A DNA stretch of 64,000 nucleotides. Origin: Solimonas sp041659605 (GTDB lineage: Bacteria > Pseudomonadota > Gammaproteobacteria > Nevskiales > Nevskiaceae). A program made the translations under genes and the position numbers. Of the stretch, positions 52,562 through 63,917 are shown one piece after another (positions within the stretch are counted from its first letter, which is position 1; every line of letters starts with the position of its first letter). The stretch covers positions 66,702 through 130,701 of the forward strand of contig JBAZXW010000008.1 of NCBI GenBank assembly GCA_041659605.1. Direction: 5' to 3'. Under the pieces are notes generated by a model, which was not told the origin of the DNA, did no database searches, and worked only from the letters and a program-made list of their open reading frames with translations.

Positions 52562-53485
52562 ATGGCCGCCCATTTGACCGTCCAATCCGTCGACCTGAGT
52601 CCGCTCATTTACCTGCGCGCGCGCGGACTTGAAGCCGATTCGTTCCTGCAAGGCCAGCTCAGCAGCGATCTGCGCCAGCTGACCGGAACGCGCGCGCAAA
52701 TCAGCAGTTACAACAGCCCGAAAGGCCGCATGCTCGCCGTCGCCCATCTGATCCGCGCCGGCGATTCGGTCCTGATCGAGCTTCACCGGTCCGTCGCCGA
52801 CAGCGTGCTCAAACGCCTGCGCATGTTCGTGCTGCGCTCGAAGCTCACGCTCGATGACGCATCGGCGGAGATCAGTGCCGTCGGCCTGCTCGGCGACGAC
52901 GCTGCGGCGGTTCTCGCGGGCGCCGGCCTGCCGGTTCCGCTCCAAGCGCTCGACTGCGCTGATGACAAGCAGCGGGCATTGACGGTCATGCGGCGCTTCG
53001 GCGAAGCGCCGCGCTACAGTATCGTCGGCCCCGCAACCGCGGTCGCAAAGCTTGCTACGGGCCTGGCGCCGGCACTGCCCTACACCGCCTGGCGCCGCGC
53101 CGACATCGAGGCCGGCGTTCCGGTCGTCTACCCGGAAACCAGCGACCATTTCGTGCCGCAGATGGCCAATCTCGACCGGCTTGGCGGTATCAGCTTCGAC
53201 AAGGGCTGTTACACCGGGCAGGAAATCGTCGCGCGCCTGCACTACCTGGGGCAGCTCAAGCGACGCTTGTTTGTGTGCCGCGTCGACGGCGCCGCGCCGT
53301 TGTCCGGCAGCGACATCGTTGCTGGCGAGCCGCCCGCGCCGGCCGGCGAAGTCGTCGATGCCGTCGATGCGGGTGATGGCAGCAGCCGGGTCAGCGTGGT
53401 TCTGCAGCTTGCGCAGGCGGCCAGCGCCGATCTGCGCCTGGTCGACGGGCGTTCACTGCACCTGCGGGCGCCATTGCCCACTTGA
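52562..53485 (+). CDS. ygfZ: Folate-dependent iron-sulfur protein YgfZ
   Basis: A 307-residue tetrahydrofolate-binding protein of the GcvT fold that helps make or repair iron-sulfur enzymes. The diagnostic K-G-C-[YF]-x-G-Q-E motif is present (FDKGCYTGQEIVAR). The ATG at 52562 (MAAHLTVQSVDL) is chosen over an earlier in-frame codon. It diverges from the SDHAF4-like gene across 71 bp, so Fe-S and flavin assembly genes flank sdh on both sides. Confidence 0.92.
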   Translation: MAAHLTVQSVDLSPLIYLRARGLEADSFLQGQLSSDLRQLTGTRAQISSYNSPKGRMLAVAHLIRAGDSVLIELHRSVADSVLKRLRMFVLRSKLTLDDASAEISAVGLLGDDAAAVLAGAGLPVPLQALDCADDKQRALTVMRRFGEAPRYSIVGPATAVAKLATGLAPALPYTAWRRADIEAGVPVVYPETSDHFVPQMANLDRLGGISFDKGCYTGQEIVARLHYLGQLKRRLFVCRVDGAAPLSGSDIVAGEPPAPAGEVVDAVDAGDGSSRVSVVLQLAQAASADLRLVDGRSLHLRAPLPT

Positions 53486-53591
53486 GAACCGGCGCACACG
53501 CGGTCGGCGCCGCCGACGATTACACTGCAGGGGTTTCGCGTGCATCATGGCGGGCGCCTGACGCCGGCATAGAACCACACAGGAGAACTTT

Positions 53592-55076
53592 ATGCGCCGC
53601 ATGCTGTTGATCCCAGCGTTGTGGTTGCCCTTGGTCAGCGCCGCGTTCCAGCCTGAACTTGCCGGGCTCGACGAACTGCCACTGCACGTCGCACCGCCTG
53701 CCGTGACGAGCAAGGCGATAGATACCGCGCGCGCGGTGAAGGGCAGCGGTCCGGCCCTGTTCGCGGTGACTGTGCCGCTGGCCGTCGGCCTGGATGGCGG
53801 CGTCTGGGACTCGATCGCGGCAGATACGTTGCGCTGGCGTACGCGCGTGTACTCCGCGACCGCGCGCTCGCTGTTGATGGATTTTTCGCGCTTCCAGGTG
53901 CCGAACGGCGCCGAGCTGTGGATCTACGATGCCGATGGACGCACAGTCCAGGGCCCGTATACGGCCCGCAACCACAGCATCGATGGCGAGCTGTGGACGG
54001 CGCGAGTGCCGGGCGAAAGCGCGGTGATCGAGCTGCGCGTGCCGAAAACCGCGCGCGATCAGGTGCAGCTGGAATTGGGCCGCCTCGGACACGGCTACAA
54101 GAACGAGCGCGACCTCGGCTCGTCGGGGGCCTGCAACATCGATTCGGTCTGCCCGCTGGGCAACGACTGGCGCGATGAAATCCGCGCGGTGGTCAAACTG
54201 CAGATTCCGGTGGGCGGCGGATTCGTCGGCGTGTGCAGCGGCACGCTGATCAACAATCTCGCCCAGGACAACACGCCCTATGTGCTGACCGCGGACCACT
54301 GCGGTATCGGTGATGCAGGTAGCCCGGCGTCAGGCGTCGTCGTCTACTGGAACTTCCAGAACAGCAGCTGCGGTACGGACAACGCGAGCGACACGCAGAA
54401 TCAGACCGGCGCCACGCTGCGCGCCAGCGACCGCGACACCGACCTGTCGCTGATCGAGCTGAGCCAGCTCCCCAGCGCGTCGTTCAGTGTCTACTACGCC
54501 GGCTGGGATGCCAGCGGCGCGGGCGGCAGCGACGGGGTCAGCATCCACCACCCGTCGGGAGACGCCAAGAAGATCAGCGAATTCACGCAGTCGCTGGTCA
54601 AGTCCACGGTGCAGATCGAGACTGGGGGGCCGAACATCCCCGCCTGGGAAGTGATCTGGGCACAGGGCACGACCGAGCAAGGCTCATCCGGCTCCGGCCT
54701 GTGGAACCAGAACAGCCAGATCGTCGGCGTGTTGTCGGGTGGCGGCGCCGCCTGCGTCGGCAATGTCGACAACGACGAGCCGGACTACTACGCCCGATTG
54801 GAAACTCAATGGCAAGCCAATAGCGTGGCGTCCGGGCAGCTGAAGGCCTGGCTCGATCCCGACAACACCGGTACACGCAAGGTCGCCGGCAAGAATCCGG
54901 GATCCACGCCGACACCGACACCGACTCCGGGGCCGACTCCGGGGCCCACGCCAACGCCGACGGCCACTCCCGACCCGGGGAGCGGCGGCGGCGGTGGCGG
55001 CGGCGCGATGTCCTGGCAGCTCGCCGGCCTGTTGCTGATTGGCCTGGCGGCGCGACGCCGGCGAGCGGCTGCCTGA
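53592..55076 (+). CDS. Secreted trypsin-like serine protease with GlyGly-CTERM tail
   Basis: A 494-residue exported protease resembling lysyl-endopeptidase-type S1 enzymes. Signal peptide MRRMLLIPALWLPLVSA; a pro-region of about 170 residues; then the triad His236 (LTADHCG), Asp284 (DTDLSLIEL) and Ser366 (EQGSSGSGLWN). Several paired cysteines suggest disulfides. A Pro-Thr repeat (about 439-463) and a Gly run lead to a hydrophobic helix and ARRRRAAA, the GlyGly-CTERM sorting signal used by rhombosortase and type II secretion. No rhombosortase lies in this window. Confidence 0.9.
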   Translation: MRRMLLIPALWLPLVSAAFQPELAGLDELPLHVAPPAVTSKAIDTARAVKGSGPALFAVTVPLAVGLDGGVWDSIAADTLRWRTRVYSATARSLLMDFSRFQVPNGAELWIYDADGRTVQGPYTARNHSIDGELWTARVPGESAVIELRVPKTARDQVQLELGRLGHGYKNERDLGSSGACNIDSVCPLGNDWRDEIRAVVKLQIPVGGGFVGVCSGTLINNLAQDNTPYVLTADHCGIGDAGSPASGVVVYWNFQNSSCGTDNASDTQNQTGATLRASDRDTDLSLIELSQLPSASFSVYYAGWDASGAGGSDGVSIHHPSGDAKKISEFTQSLVKSTVQIETGGPNIPAWEVIWAQGTTEQGSSGSGLWNQNSQIVGVLSGGGAACVGNVDNDEPDYYARLETQWQANSVASGQLKAWLDPDNTGTRKVAGKNPGSTPTPTPTPGPTPGPTPTPTATPDPGSGGGGGGGAMSWQLAGLLLIGLAARRRRAAA

Positions 55077-55092
55077 GGATGCGTTCGAGCGA

Positions 55093-55160
55093 GTAGCCCG
55101 GGCGCAGCCCGGAGGATCGCGCCAGCGTCATCCCGGGTTTCACCCGGGCTGCGTCCTACG
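55093..55160. repeat. GTAGCCCGGGC-type palindromic repeat
   Basis: The spacer between the protease and the convergent POT gene holds GTAGCCCGGGCGCAGCCCGG and, inverted, CCCGGGTTTCACCCGGGCTGC then CCTACG. This kind of element is common in gammaproteobacterial spacers and here may act as a two-way terminator. Confidence 0.65.
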
Positions 55161-55166
55161 TCTGCC

Positions 55167-56882
55167 TCACCTCACGCCGTGCATCGCCCGCTTGAGCAGG
55201 GGCGTGAGCAGCAGCACGATCAGGCCCGCAGCCAGGCCGATCCAGACCATGGTCGTGAACAGGCTTTCGTACTTGCCTGCGGCCTCGGCCATGTCGAGCA
55301 CCGCGCCTTCCGGAATCTCGATCGACGCCAGCTTGCCGAACTGCGCGGCGAGTACTTCCGAATAGGCCGTCGCCAGCCAGAACGCGCCCATCATCACGCC
55401 GACGACGCGCGCGACCGACAGCTGCGTGACTGCGGAAAGGCCGATCGGCGACAGGCAGACCTCGCCGATTTCGAGCAGCAGGTAGGCCAGCACCAGCCAC
55501 CACACGCTCGCCATCGCGCCGGTACCGGCGATCTGCGCGGCCGCGATCAGCGGCAGGAACGAGACGCCCGCGACGGCCAGGCCGATCGCCATCTTCAGCG
55601 GCGTGCTCGGGTTAAGCCCGCGCCGCTCCAGCCACGGCCACAGCCACGCGAACAGCGGCGCGAGCGCGACGATGAAGAACGCGCCGAGGAAGGTCAGCGA
55701 GCCTGCGGTCTGTCGCACCAGCACGACGTCGTGCGCGAGCGCCAACACCAGCCCGAGCGCCATCAAACCGACCATCGCATGCGCTACCCCGCCTCGGCCG
55801 CGATCGGCAGCGACGAGCGCGGCGACCATCAGCGCCGGGCTCGCGGCGAGCGAAAAAATTGCCCAGGGCACGGCGGTCGAGCCGTCGACGACAAGCCCGA
55901 ACAGATCCTTGGTCATCAGGCGGTCGGTGAACGTGATCCACGAGCCGTAGGTCTGCTCGTACATGGTAAAGAACACCAGCACCGCGAGAATCAGCACGAC
56001 CAGGGCAATCATCTGGCCGCGCTCGGCGGACGTGCACTTGGCCCACAGGAACCACACGAACCACAGGACGAACGCGAGCGCGATCAGGTGCATCGCGCCG
56101 TGCACGGTCCAGGTACGCTGGATCAGCTGCCAGACCAGCAGCACGCCGCCGGCACCGCCCAGGTAGATCCAGATCTCGCGCGGCAGCCCGGCGATGCGCT
56201 CGCGCAGCTTCGCCGGATCGCTGGGCTCGGCGTGGCCTTCGAGATACTTCTGTCCCCACAGGAACACGCCCAGGCCGGCGATCATGCCGATGCCGGCGGC
56301 GCCGAAACCGTACTTCCAGCCGTAGGTCTCGCCAAGAAACGCGCAGACCAGGCTCGCGAACAGCGCGCCGACGTTGATGCCGGCGTAGAACAGCGTGAAG
56401 CCGGAGTCGCGGCGCGGATCGTTGTCGCCATAGAGCTTGCCGACGATGGTCGAGATGTTCGGCTTGAGAAAGCCCACGCCCATGATGATCAGCGACAGCG
56501 AGAGATAGAACACCTGCAGCGCTGCGTCGTCGCGCACGACGACGCCGTCGACGAGCCGGGCCCGCTCGCCCTCGAAGGCCATGCCCAGATGACCGAGCAC
56601 CAGCAGGATGCCGCCGAACACCACCGCCTTGCGCATGCCCAGATAGCGATCGGCGAGCAGGCCGCCGATCACCGGCACTGCGTAGACCAGACCGCCGTAG
56701 GCGCCGAGCAGGTCGTAGCCGGCGTCGTCGCCGAACAGGTGGTACTTGAGGAGGTACAGCAACAGCAGCGCCTTCATGCCGTAAAACGAAAAGCGCTCCC
56801 ACATCTCGGTGAAGAAACAAACGTACAGGCCCTTTGGGTGGCCCAGGAAGTCTCCGGACCGCGGGGCGTCGATGGCGCTCAT
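55167..56882 (-). CDS. POT-family proton-dependent peptide transporter
   Basis: A 571-residue, about 14-helix importer of di- and tripeptides. It has the POT signature EMWERFSFYGMKALL with the ExxER motif for proton coupling, GFLKPNISTIVGKLY and FTLFYAGINVGAL. The ATG at 56882 is used; the 16 residues of the longer frame (MPAFAGMTDTQ) are a translated spacer repeat, not protein. It faces the secreted protease and lies next to two peptidases, consistent with a peptide-feeding group. Confidence 0.93.
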   Translation of the reverse strand: MSAIDAPRSGDFLGHPKGLYVCFFTEMWERFSFYGMKALLLLYLLKYHLFGDDAGYDLLGAYGGLVYAVPVIGGLLADRYLGMRKAVVFGGILLVLGHLGMAFEGERARLVDGVVVRDDAALQVFYLSLSLIIMGVGFLKPNISTIVGKLYGDNDPRRDSGFTLFYAGINVGALFASLVCAFLGETYGWKYGFGAAGIGMIAGLGVFLWGQKYLEGHAEPSDPAKLRERIAGLPREIWIYLGGAGGVLLVWQLIQRTWTVHGAMHLIALAFVLWFVWFLWAKCTSAERGQMIALVVLILAVLVFFTMYEQTYGSWITFTDRLMTKDLFGLVVDGSTAVPWAIFSLAASPALMVAALVAADRGRGGVAHAMVGLMALGLVLALAHDVVLVRQTAGSLTFLGAFFIVALAPLFAWLWPWLERRGLNPSTPLKMAIGLAVAGVSFLPLIAAAQIAGTGAMASVWWLVLAYLLLEIGEVCLSPIGLSAVTQLSVARVVGVMMGAFWLATAYSEVLAAQFGKLASIEIPEGAVLDMAEAAGKYESLFTTMVWIGLAAGLIVLLLTPLLKRAMHGVR

Positions 56883-56906
56883 TCGATGTTCTTTTCCTTG
56901 CGTATC

Positions 56907-56990
56907 CGTCATGCCCGCGAAAGCGGGCATCCAGCGGCCCCGAGCACGGCGCTACGCGCCGCCTGGATTCCCGCATCCGCAGGAATGACG
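56907..56990. repeat. CGTCAT-CCCGCGAAAGCGGGCATCCAG inverted repeat element
   Basis: Left arm CGTCATGCCCGCGAAAGCGG continues GCATCCAG, and the right arm CTGGATTCCCGC continues ATCCGCAGGAATGACG. The two ends are near-complementary over about 27 bp with a GGCGCTACGCGCC hairpin between them. It resembles small non-autonomous elements (MITE or NEMIS-like). Confidence 0.75.
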
Positions 56991-57105
56991 AAGCCACCAT
57001 CAGTATAGGCAAGCGTCTGCCGGCACCGCTGAGGCTTTCCCCCCAGTCGGTTTCGCCGGCCAGACCGTTTAACATCGCGCCTCGACTTCCGGAGCCTCGA
57101 AACCG

Positions 57106-59169
<2,064 letters not shown>

Positions 59170-59182
59170 CGAGGAGAACGAC

Positions 59183-60880
59183 GTGAAAACGAAACTTCTG
59201 ACGACGTCTTTGGGCATCGTGCTGGCCGGTTGTGCGGCACAGGCGCCCGTACCCGAGACCGTGGCACCCGCGCTGCCCGATGAGGCCGCCACGGCGAGCA
59301 TCACCGCGGACGATCTGCTGCGGCATGTGCGCACGCTGTCGTCGGACGCTTTCGAGGGACGCCTGCCCGGCACGCTGGGCGAGGCCAAGACCGCGGCCTA
59401 TCTGATTGAGCAGTTCAAGACGATGGGCCTCGCGCCCGGCAACCCGGACGGCAGCTACGTGCAGCGCGTGCCGCTGGTCGGCATCACCGGCAAGCCGAAG
59501 ATGCAGCTGTGGGGCGGGGCCAAGCAGTTCGAAATGAAGCCCGGCACCGATTTCGTTGCCGTCACCACCCGCTTCGTGCCGGAGGTCGACATCCGCGACA
59601 GCGAACTGGTCTTCGTCGGCTACGGCGTGCAGGCGCCCGAGTACGGCTGGGATGATTACAAAGGCGTCGACGTCCGCGGCAAGACCATCGTCATGCTGAT
59701 CAACGACCCGGCCGTGCCCAAGACCGACGATCCGGCGCAGCTCGACGACAGCCTGTTCCGCGGCAAGGCGATGACCTACTACGGCCGCTGGACCTACAAG
59801 TACGAGATCGCCTCGAAGCTCGGCGCCGCCGCGGCGATCATCGTCCACGAGACCGGACCCGCTGGCTATCCGTGGGCGGTCGTGCAGAACAGCTGGAGCG
59901 GCGAGCAGTTCGAACTGGCCGCGGCCGACCGGAACATGGGCAACGTGCCGGTGCAGGCCTGGATCAGCAACGAGCGCGCGCGCGAGCTGTTTGCCGCCGG
60001 CGGCCTGGATCTGGACGCCGCCAAGGCCGCCGCGGTACGTCGTGATTTCCGGCCGATGCCGCTCAAGGCGCTGACCAGCTTTTCGATCCGCAACAGCGTG
60101 CGTGAGGTGCAGTCGCAGAACATCGTCGCACGCCTGCCCGGCTCCGACGCGGTGTTCGCCGACGAGCACATCGTCTACACCGCGCACTGGGATCACCTCG
60201 GTCGCAACGCGTCGCTCAGCGGCGACCAGATCTTCAACGGCGCGCTCGACAACGCCACCGGCGTCGCCGGTGTGCTGGAGATCGCGCAGGCCTACACGCA
60301 GCTGGCGGCGCCGCCCAAGCGCTCGGTCCTGTTCATGGCGGTGACCGCCGAGGAGCAGGGCCTGCTCGGCGCCAAGCACTACGCGACCCACCCGCTCTAC
60401 CCGCTGTCGCGCACGCTGGCGCTGATCAACATGGACGGGCTGAGTCCGTGGGGGCCGACGCGCGATATCCAGGTGATCGGCAGCGGCCAGAACACGCTCG
60501 AAGACGTGCTCGCCGATATCCTGACGCGCGAGGGTCGCGTCGTTGCCGCCGATGCCGAACCGGAAAAGGGCTTCTACTTCCGCTCGGATCAGTTCGAAGT
60601 GGCCAAGGTCGGCGTGCCGGCACTGTACGCCGACGGCGGCACCGAGATCGTCGGCAAGCCTGCGGGCTACGGCATGCAGAAGCGGCGCGAATACACCGCG
60701 AACGACTACCACAAACCTTCGGACGAGGTGAAGGCGGACTGGGATCTGAGCGGCGCCGCCGAAGACATGCGCGTGCTGATGGAAGTCGGCTGGCGCGTCG
60801 CCGACGACGCGTCCTGGCCGCAGTGGAAGGACGGCTCGGAGTTCAAGGCCGTGCGCGAGGCGCAGCTGGCGCAGCCGTAG
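59183..60880 (+). CDS. M28-family zinc aminopeptidase lipoprotein
   Basis: A 565-residue exported metallopeptidase. The lipobox is VLAGC with Cys17. A PA (protease-associated) insert lies at about 130-260. Zinc ligands are visible in AHWDHLG, GALDNATG, TAEEQGLLG, NMDG and the final YHKPSDE. These enzymes remove N-terminal residues from peptides. GAGGAGAACG precedes the ATG. Its TAG stop lies in the left arm of the repeat that follows. Confidence 0.92.
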   Translation: MKTKLLTTSLGIVLAGCAAQAPVPETVAPALPDEAATASITADDLLRHVRTLSSDAFEGRLPGTLGEAKTAAYLIEQFKTMGLAPGNPDGSYVQRVPLVGITGKPKMQLWGGAKQFEMKPGTDFVAVTTRFVPEVDIRDSELVFVGYGVQAPEYGWDDYKGVDVRGKTIVMLINDPAVPKTDDPAQLDDSLFRGKAMTYYGRWTYKYEIASKLGAAAAIIVHETGPAGYPWAVVQNSWSGEQFELAAADRNMGNVPVQAWISNERARELFAAGGLDLDAAKAAAVRRDFRPMPLKALTSFSIRNSVREVQSQNIVARLPGSDAVFADEHIVYTAHWDHLGRNASLSGDQIFNGALDNATGVAGVLEIAQAYTQLAAPPKRSVLFMAVTAEEQGLLGAKHYATHPLYPLSRTLALINMDGLSPWGPTRDIQVIGSGQNTLEDVLADILTREGRVVAADAEPEKGFYFRSDQFEVAKVGVPALYADGGTEIVGKPAGYGMQKRREYTANDYHKPSDEVKADWDLSGAAEDMRVLMEVGWRVADDASWPQWKDGSEFKAVREAQLAQP

Positions 60881-60913
60881 GATGGGCTGAGCCGTAGGCG
60901 AAGCCCATCCTAC
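60877..60913. repeat. Perfect 12-bp inverted repeat holding two stop codons
   Basis: GTAGGATGGGCT and AGCCCATCCTAC flank a 13-base loop. The TAG of the plus-strand M28 gene (60878-60880) and the TAG of the minus-strand HDOD gene (60910-60912) sit in opposite arms. It can serve as a shared terminator-like hairpin. Confidence 0.85.
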
Positions 60914-61743
60914 GCTGCCTGCAGTAGCTCCAGCGATTCGCGATAGCTCGCCGCCAGCGGGCCGTCTGCGCCCAGCTCGAAATCCGCTTCCAGATCGAGC
61001 TTTGCGAACGCCGGCAGTCCGGCCGGCACCGGCTGTCCCTCGCGTTCGGCACGCAGCCTCAGTACCGCAACGATCACGACATCGGCATAGTCGGCCGCGC
61101 CGTCATGGCTGCGACCGACGTCCGGCCACAGCGTCGGCAGATCGACCAACTCGGCCGGAAAATTCCACGCGCGCAGGACCATGCTGCCGACGCGCGGCGC
61201 GAGCGCATCGATCACCTCATCGAGTTCGGCCGGTGTGGAAATCGTGTCGGTATGCGATTCGGCCATGCGCAGAATCGGCAGCGTACCGATGCGATGAATC
61301 AGGCCGGCGAGCATCGCCATCTCGGGCGGCAGCAGCGTGCACTGCGCCGCCAGCGCGCGCGCCAGCGCGGCGACCTCGACACTCTCGCGCCAGCAGCTGC
61401 CCAGACGATCCTTCAAGGCAGGATTGCCGCTGCGGAACATCTGTTCGAGCACCAAGCCATTGACCAGCAGCCGCGTGTACTGCAAGCCCAGGCGCGTCAC
61501 TGCCTGCTGGATGCCGTCGACGCTGCGCCCTCCGCGCACCGCGGCGCTGTTGGCGACGCGGATCAGGCGCACCGCCAGCGCTGGATCGGACTGGATCTCC
61601 TTGACGATCCTTGCGGTCGAGACCTCTTCATTGCGCAACAGGTCCTGGATGTGCAGCGCGACCTCGGGCAAGGTCGGCAGGGTCAGACGATCGCGGGTCA
61701 CTGCGTCGACAACGATGCGGTAGAAACGGTCGGCGATGGCCAT
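60910..61743 (-). CDS. HDOD-domain protein
   Basis: A 277-residue cytosolic protein with a single HDOD domain (LPTLPEVALHIQDLLRNEEVS, RLIRVANSAAVRGG, AVTRLGLQYTRLLVNGLV). The HDOD fold is related to HD phosphohydrolases but lacks the metal His-Asp pair, so it is a signalling or scaffold module, often in motility and stress networks. The ATG at 61743 is used; a GTG two codons earlier is an alternative. Its target is unknown. Confidence 0.88.
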   Translation of the reverse strand: MAIADRFYRIVVDAVTRDRLTLPTLPEVALHIQDLLRNEEVSTARIVKEIQSDPALAVRLIRVANSAAVRGGRSVDGIQQAVTRLGLQYTRLLVNGLVLEQMFRSGNPALKDRLGSCWRESVEVAALARALAAQCTLLPPEMAMLAGLIHRIGTLPILRMAESHTDTISTPAELDEVIDALAPRVGSMVLRAWNFPAELVDLPTLWPDVGRSHDGAADYADVVIVAVLRLRAEREGQPVPAGLPAFAKLDLEADFELGADGPLAASYRESLELLQAA

Positions 61744-61900
61744 GCGCACAGGGAGCTTGGTTGACGTACCGGCATCTTGCGCCAAGCCAGGACAGCCCCC
61801 CAAGCGCCACGCGACGAACGCGGCCGGATTCCCCCTGAACGGACGACCGGCACATGCCCGCAGGCCGTCACCCGCGGCGGCGGCACCGCGGCGCCTCGTG

Positions 61901-63823
61901 TCAGGCCGCCAGCGCGGTCTCGGCACCCGCCTCGTGGCTGCGCTCGCGCAGCACGCGCCCCATGCGCTGCTGCCCGAAGGCCGCGGTGTACCGTCCTTCG
62001 CTCCAGGCCAGATGCCCGCCGATCATCACCTGGTGCACGACGCCGTCGGGCCGGTTGACCAGCTGATGATGAGCGAAGGCGTCGCGGTAGACGTACTCAA
62101 CGCTCGCGTCGGCGTCATAGCGGCGCAGCGCCTCGGGGTCGACGACGACCAGATCCGCCTGCGCACCGACTTTCAGCGCGCCGACATCGAGGCCGAAGAA
62201 CTCCGCCGGCTCCTGCGTCAGCCGATGCACCGCCTGCGCGACGCGTTCCATGCCGTCCGCTTGCGCGATCTTGAGCATGCGCAGGTTGCCGTCGTAGAAG
62301 GCCATGTTGGTCAGGTGCGCGCCACTGTCGTTGAAGCCGGGCAGCAGCAGCGGATTGAACAGCAGCGCGCGGATCACCGCCGGATCGCGGTTCGCCGTGA
62401 TCGTCCACCAGCGCAGATCGGTGTCGTAGCGGCGCAGCAGGTGCAGCAAGAACGCGCAGTCGTCGCCGACCGGCTGGGGGAAACTCGCGAAGGCCTCGGC
62501 CTCGGCGGCGCTGCGCGCGCCGTGCCCTTGCTTCTGCCCGTCGGCCTGCCAGCGCTGCAGGCGCTCATGGACGGACTGCATCGTCTCGCCGTTCCAGTCC
62601 GCAACCGGACAGCGGTCGATGGTCATGTCGCGCAGATCGCGCGTCAGCACGTTGTCGTCCATGCGCAGCCAGCGCTTGAGGCGGGCGCGGTTGAAACCGT
62701 GCTTGCCGCGCATCCACATGCGCCGGAAAGCATCGGCCCAGGCCGGCTCTGCCATGATCGCCGCACGGCCGGCGCGGTCTTCCAGCTCGCACTCGTTGAG
62801 CCGGCGCAACACCGGCACCTCCTCGGCGATCGGCGTGACGACGCCGTCACTCCAGACCTTGAACGGCGCGGCCAGCGCCTGGAAGCGGAACACGCCGCGC
62901 AGCAGCCGCGAGTTGAGCAGGCGCGACAGGAACAGACCCAGGCGCACGATCGAACGGTTGGTGGTGACGTCGATCGCCGCAACCGCCGTGGTCTTCAGCG
63001 GCTGGCCGTAGAGGCGCCCTGACGTCAGCAGGAAATTACGGAACACCGCGAGCTTGTCGTCCTTGGGCGGTGTCGCCTGCCAGACCCGGCCCCAGCGGCG
63101 CACGACGCCGGTCAGGCGCTTGAGTTCGGCAAACGGCGCGAACTGCGTCGGGATCTGCTTGTGCGTGTTCGGCGCGTTGGCGAGGTAGTGGAACGGTAGC
63201 CCATCGGTGGAGAAGCCGACATAGCCTTCGCGCATGCCTTTCTCGACCAGCGTTTCCATGCGCGCGAGCTCATCCTCGGTCGGATCGCGGCTGACCGAGT
63301 CCTTCAGGCCCATGACCTCGATGCGCAGCATCGAATGCGGAATCATCGGCACGATGTTCGGACCGAGCGGCAGACGGTCGAAATGCGCGAGATATCCCGC
63401 CGAGTCGTTCCAGTCGACGCAATCGGCGACCTTGCGCAGCACGTGCTTGGGCACGTTCTCGACGCGCGCGAAACAGTCGACGATCGGATCGGCGCCGTCG
63501 CGACGCTGCGCGCCGTAGGCCAGGCCCAGGCTGCAGTTGGCGACAACGACCGTGGTCGTGCCGTGTCGCACCGCTTCCGGCAGCTGCGGCTCGACTTCGA
63601 CTTCCAGATCGAAATGCGTATGGATGTCGAGCAGCCCCGGCATCAGCCACTGCCCGTCGGCCTCGATCACCCGCTGCGCCTGCGCCGGATCCAGATCCGG
63701 CCCGATCGCCGCGATGCGGCCATCGCATACCGCAACATCGGCGCGCTGCGGCGGCGCACCGCTGCCGTCGAACACCCACGCATTCCTGAACAGGCCATCC
63801 CAGGCCTTGCGCCCACCATCCAT
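61901..63823 (-). CDS. D-aminoacylase-type amidohydrolase
   Basis: A 640-residue zinc amidohydrolase of the N-acyl-D-amino-acid deacylase family. The metal site is GLLDIHTHFDLEVEV, with the barrel running through NIVPMIPHSMLRIEV, LPGFNDSGAHLTNMAF and the final GALKVGAQADLVVVD. The substrate could be N-acyl-D-amino acids or related amides; sequence alone does not say. GGGAGGAG lies eight bases before the ATG at 63823. It has no signal peptide. It lies 157 bp after the HDOD gene start, on the same strand. Confidence 0.88.
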   Translation of the reverse strand: MDGGRKAWDGLFRNAWVFDGSGAPPQRADVAVCDGRIAAIGPDLDPAQAQRVIEADGQWLMPGLLDIHTHFDLEVEVEPQLPEAVRHGTTTVVVANCSLGLAYGAQRRDGADPIVDCFARVENVPKHVLRKVADCVDWNDSAGYLAHFDRLPLGPNIVPMIPHSMLRIEVMGLKDSVSRDPTEDELARMETLVEKGMREGYVGFSTDGLPFHYLANAPNTHKQIPTQFAPFAELKRLTGVVRRWGRVWQATPPKDDKLAVFRNFLLTSGRLYGQPLKTTAVAAIDVTTNRSIVRLGLFLSRLLNSRLLRGVFRFQALAAPFKVWSDGVVTPIAEEVPVLRRLNECELEDRAGRAAIMAEPAWADAFRRMWMRGKHGFNRARLKRWLRMDDNVLTRDLRDMTIDRCPVADWNGETMQSVHERLQRWQADGQKQGHGARSAAEAEAFASFPQPVGDDCAFLLHLLRRYDTDLRWWTITANRDPAVIRALLFNPLLLPGFNDSGAHLTNMAFYDGNLRMLKIAQADGMERVAQAVHRLTQEPAEFFGLDVGALKVGAQADLVVVDPEALRRYDADASVEYVYRDAFAHHQLVNRPDGVVHQVMIGGHLAWSEGRYTAAFGQQRMGRVLRERSHEAGAETALAA

Positions 63824-63917
63824 GACGTACTCCTCCCGTCTTGTGGCGGTCATCTTAAGCAGCGAAGCCGGCCGGGACCGATGGGAAATTCGACCCAGCC
63901 GTAGCAACCATGTTTCG

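Noticed and set aside
56883..56930. N-terminal extension MPAFAGMTDTQ of the POT transporter
   Set aside because: It is the translation of a CGTCAT-type spacer repeat; the conserved protein starts at MSAIDAPRSG.
55179..57008. 609-codon plus-strand open frame
   Set aside because: Antisense of the POT transporter; rich in Gln/His/Arg without motifs.
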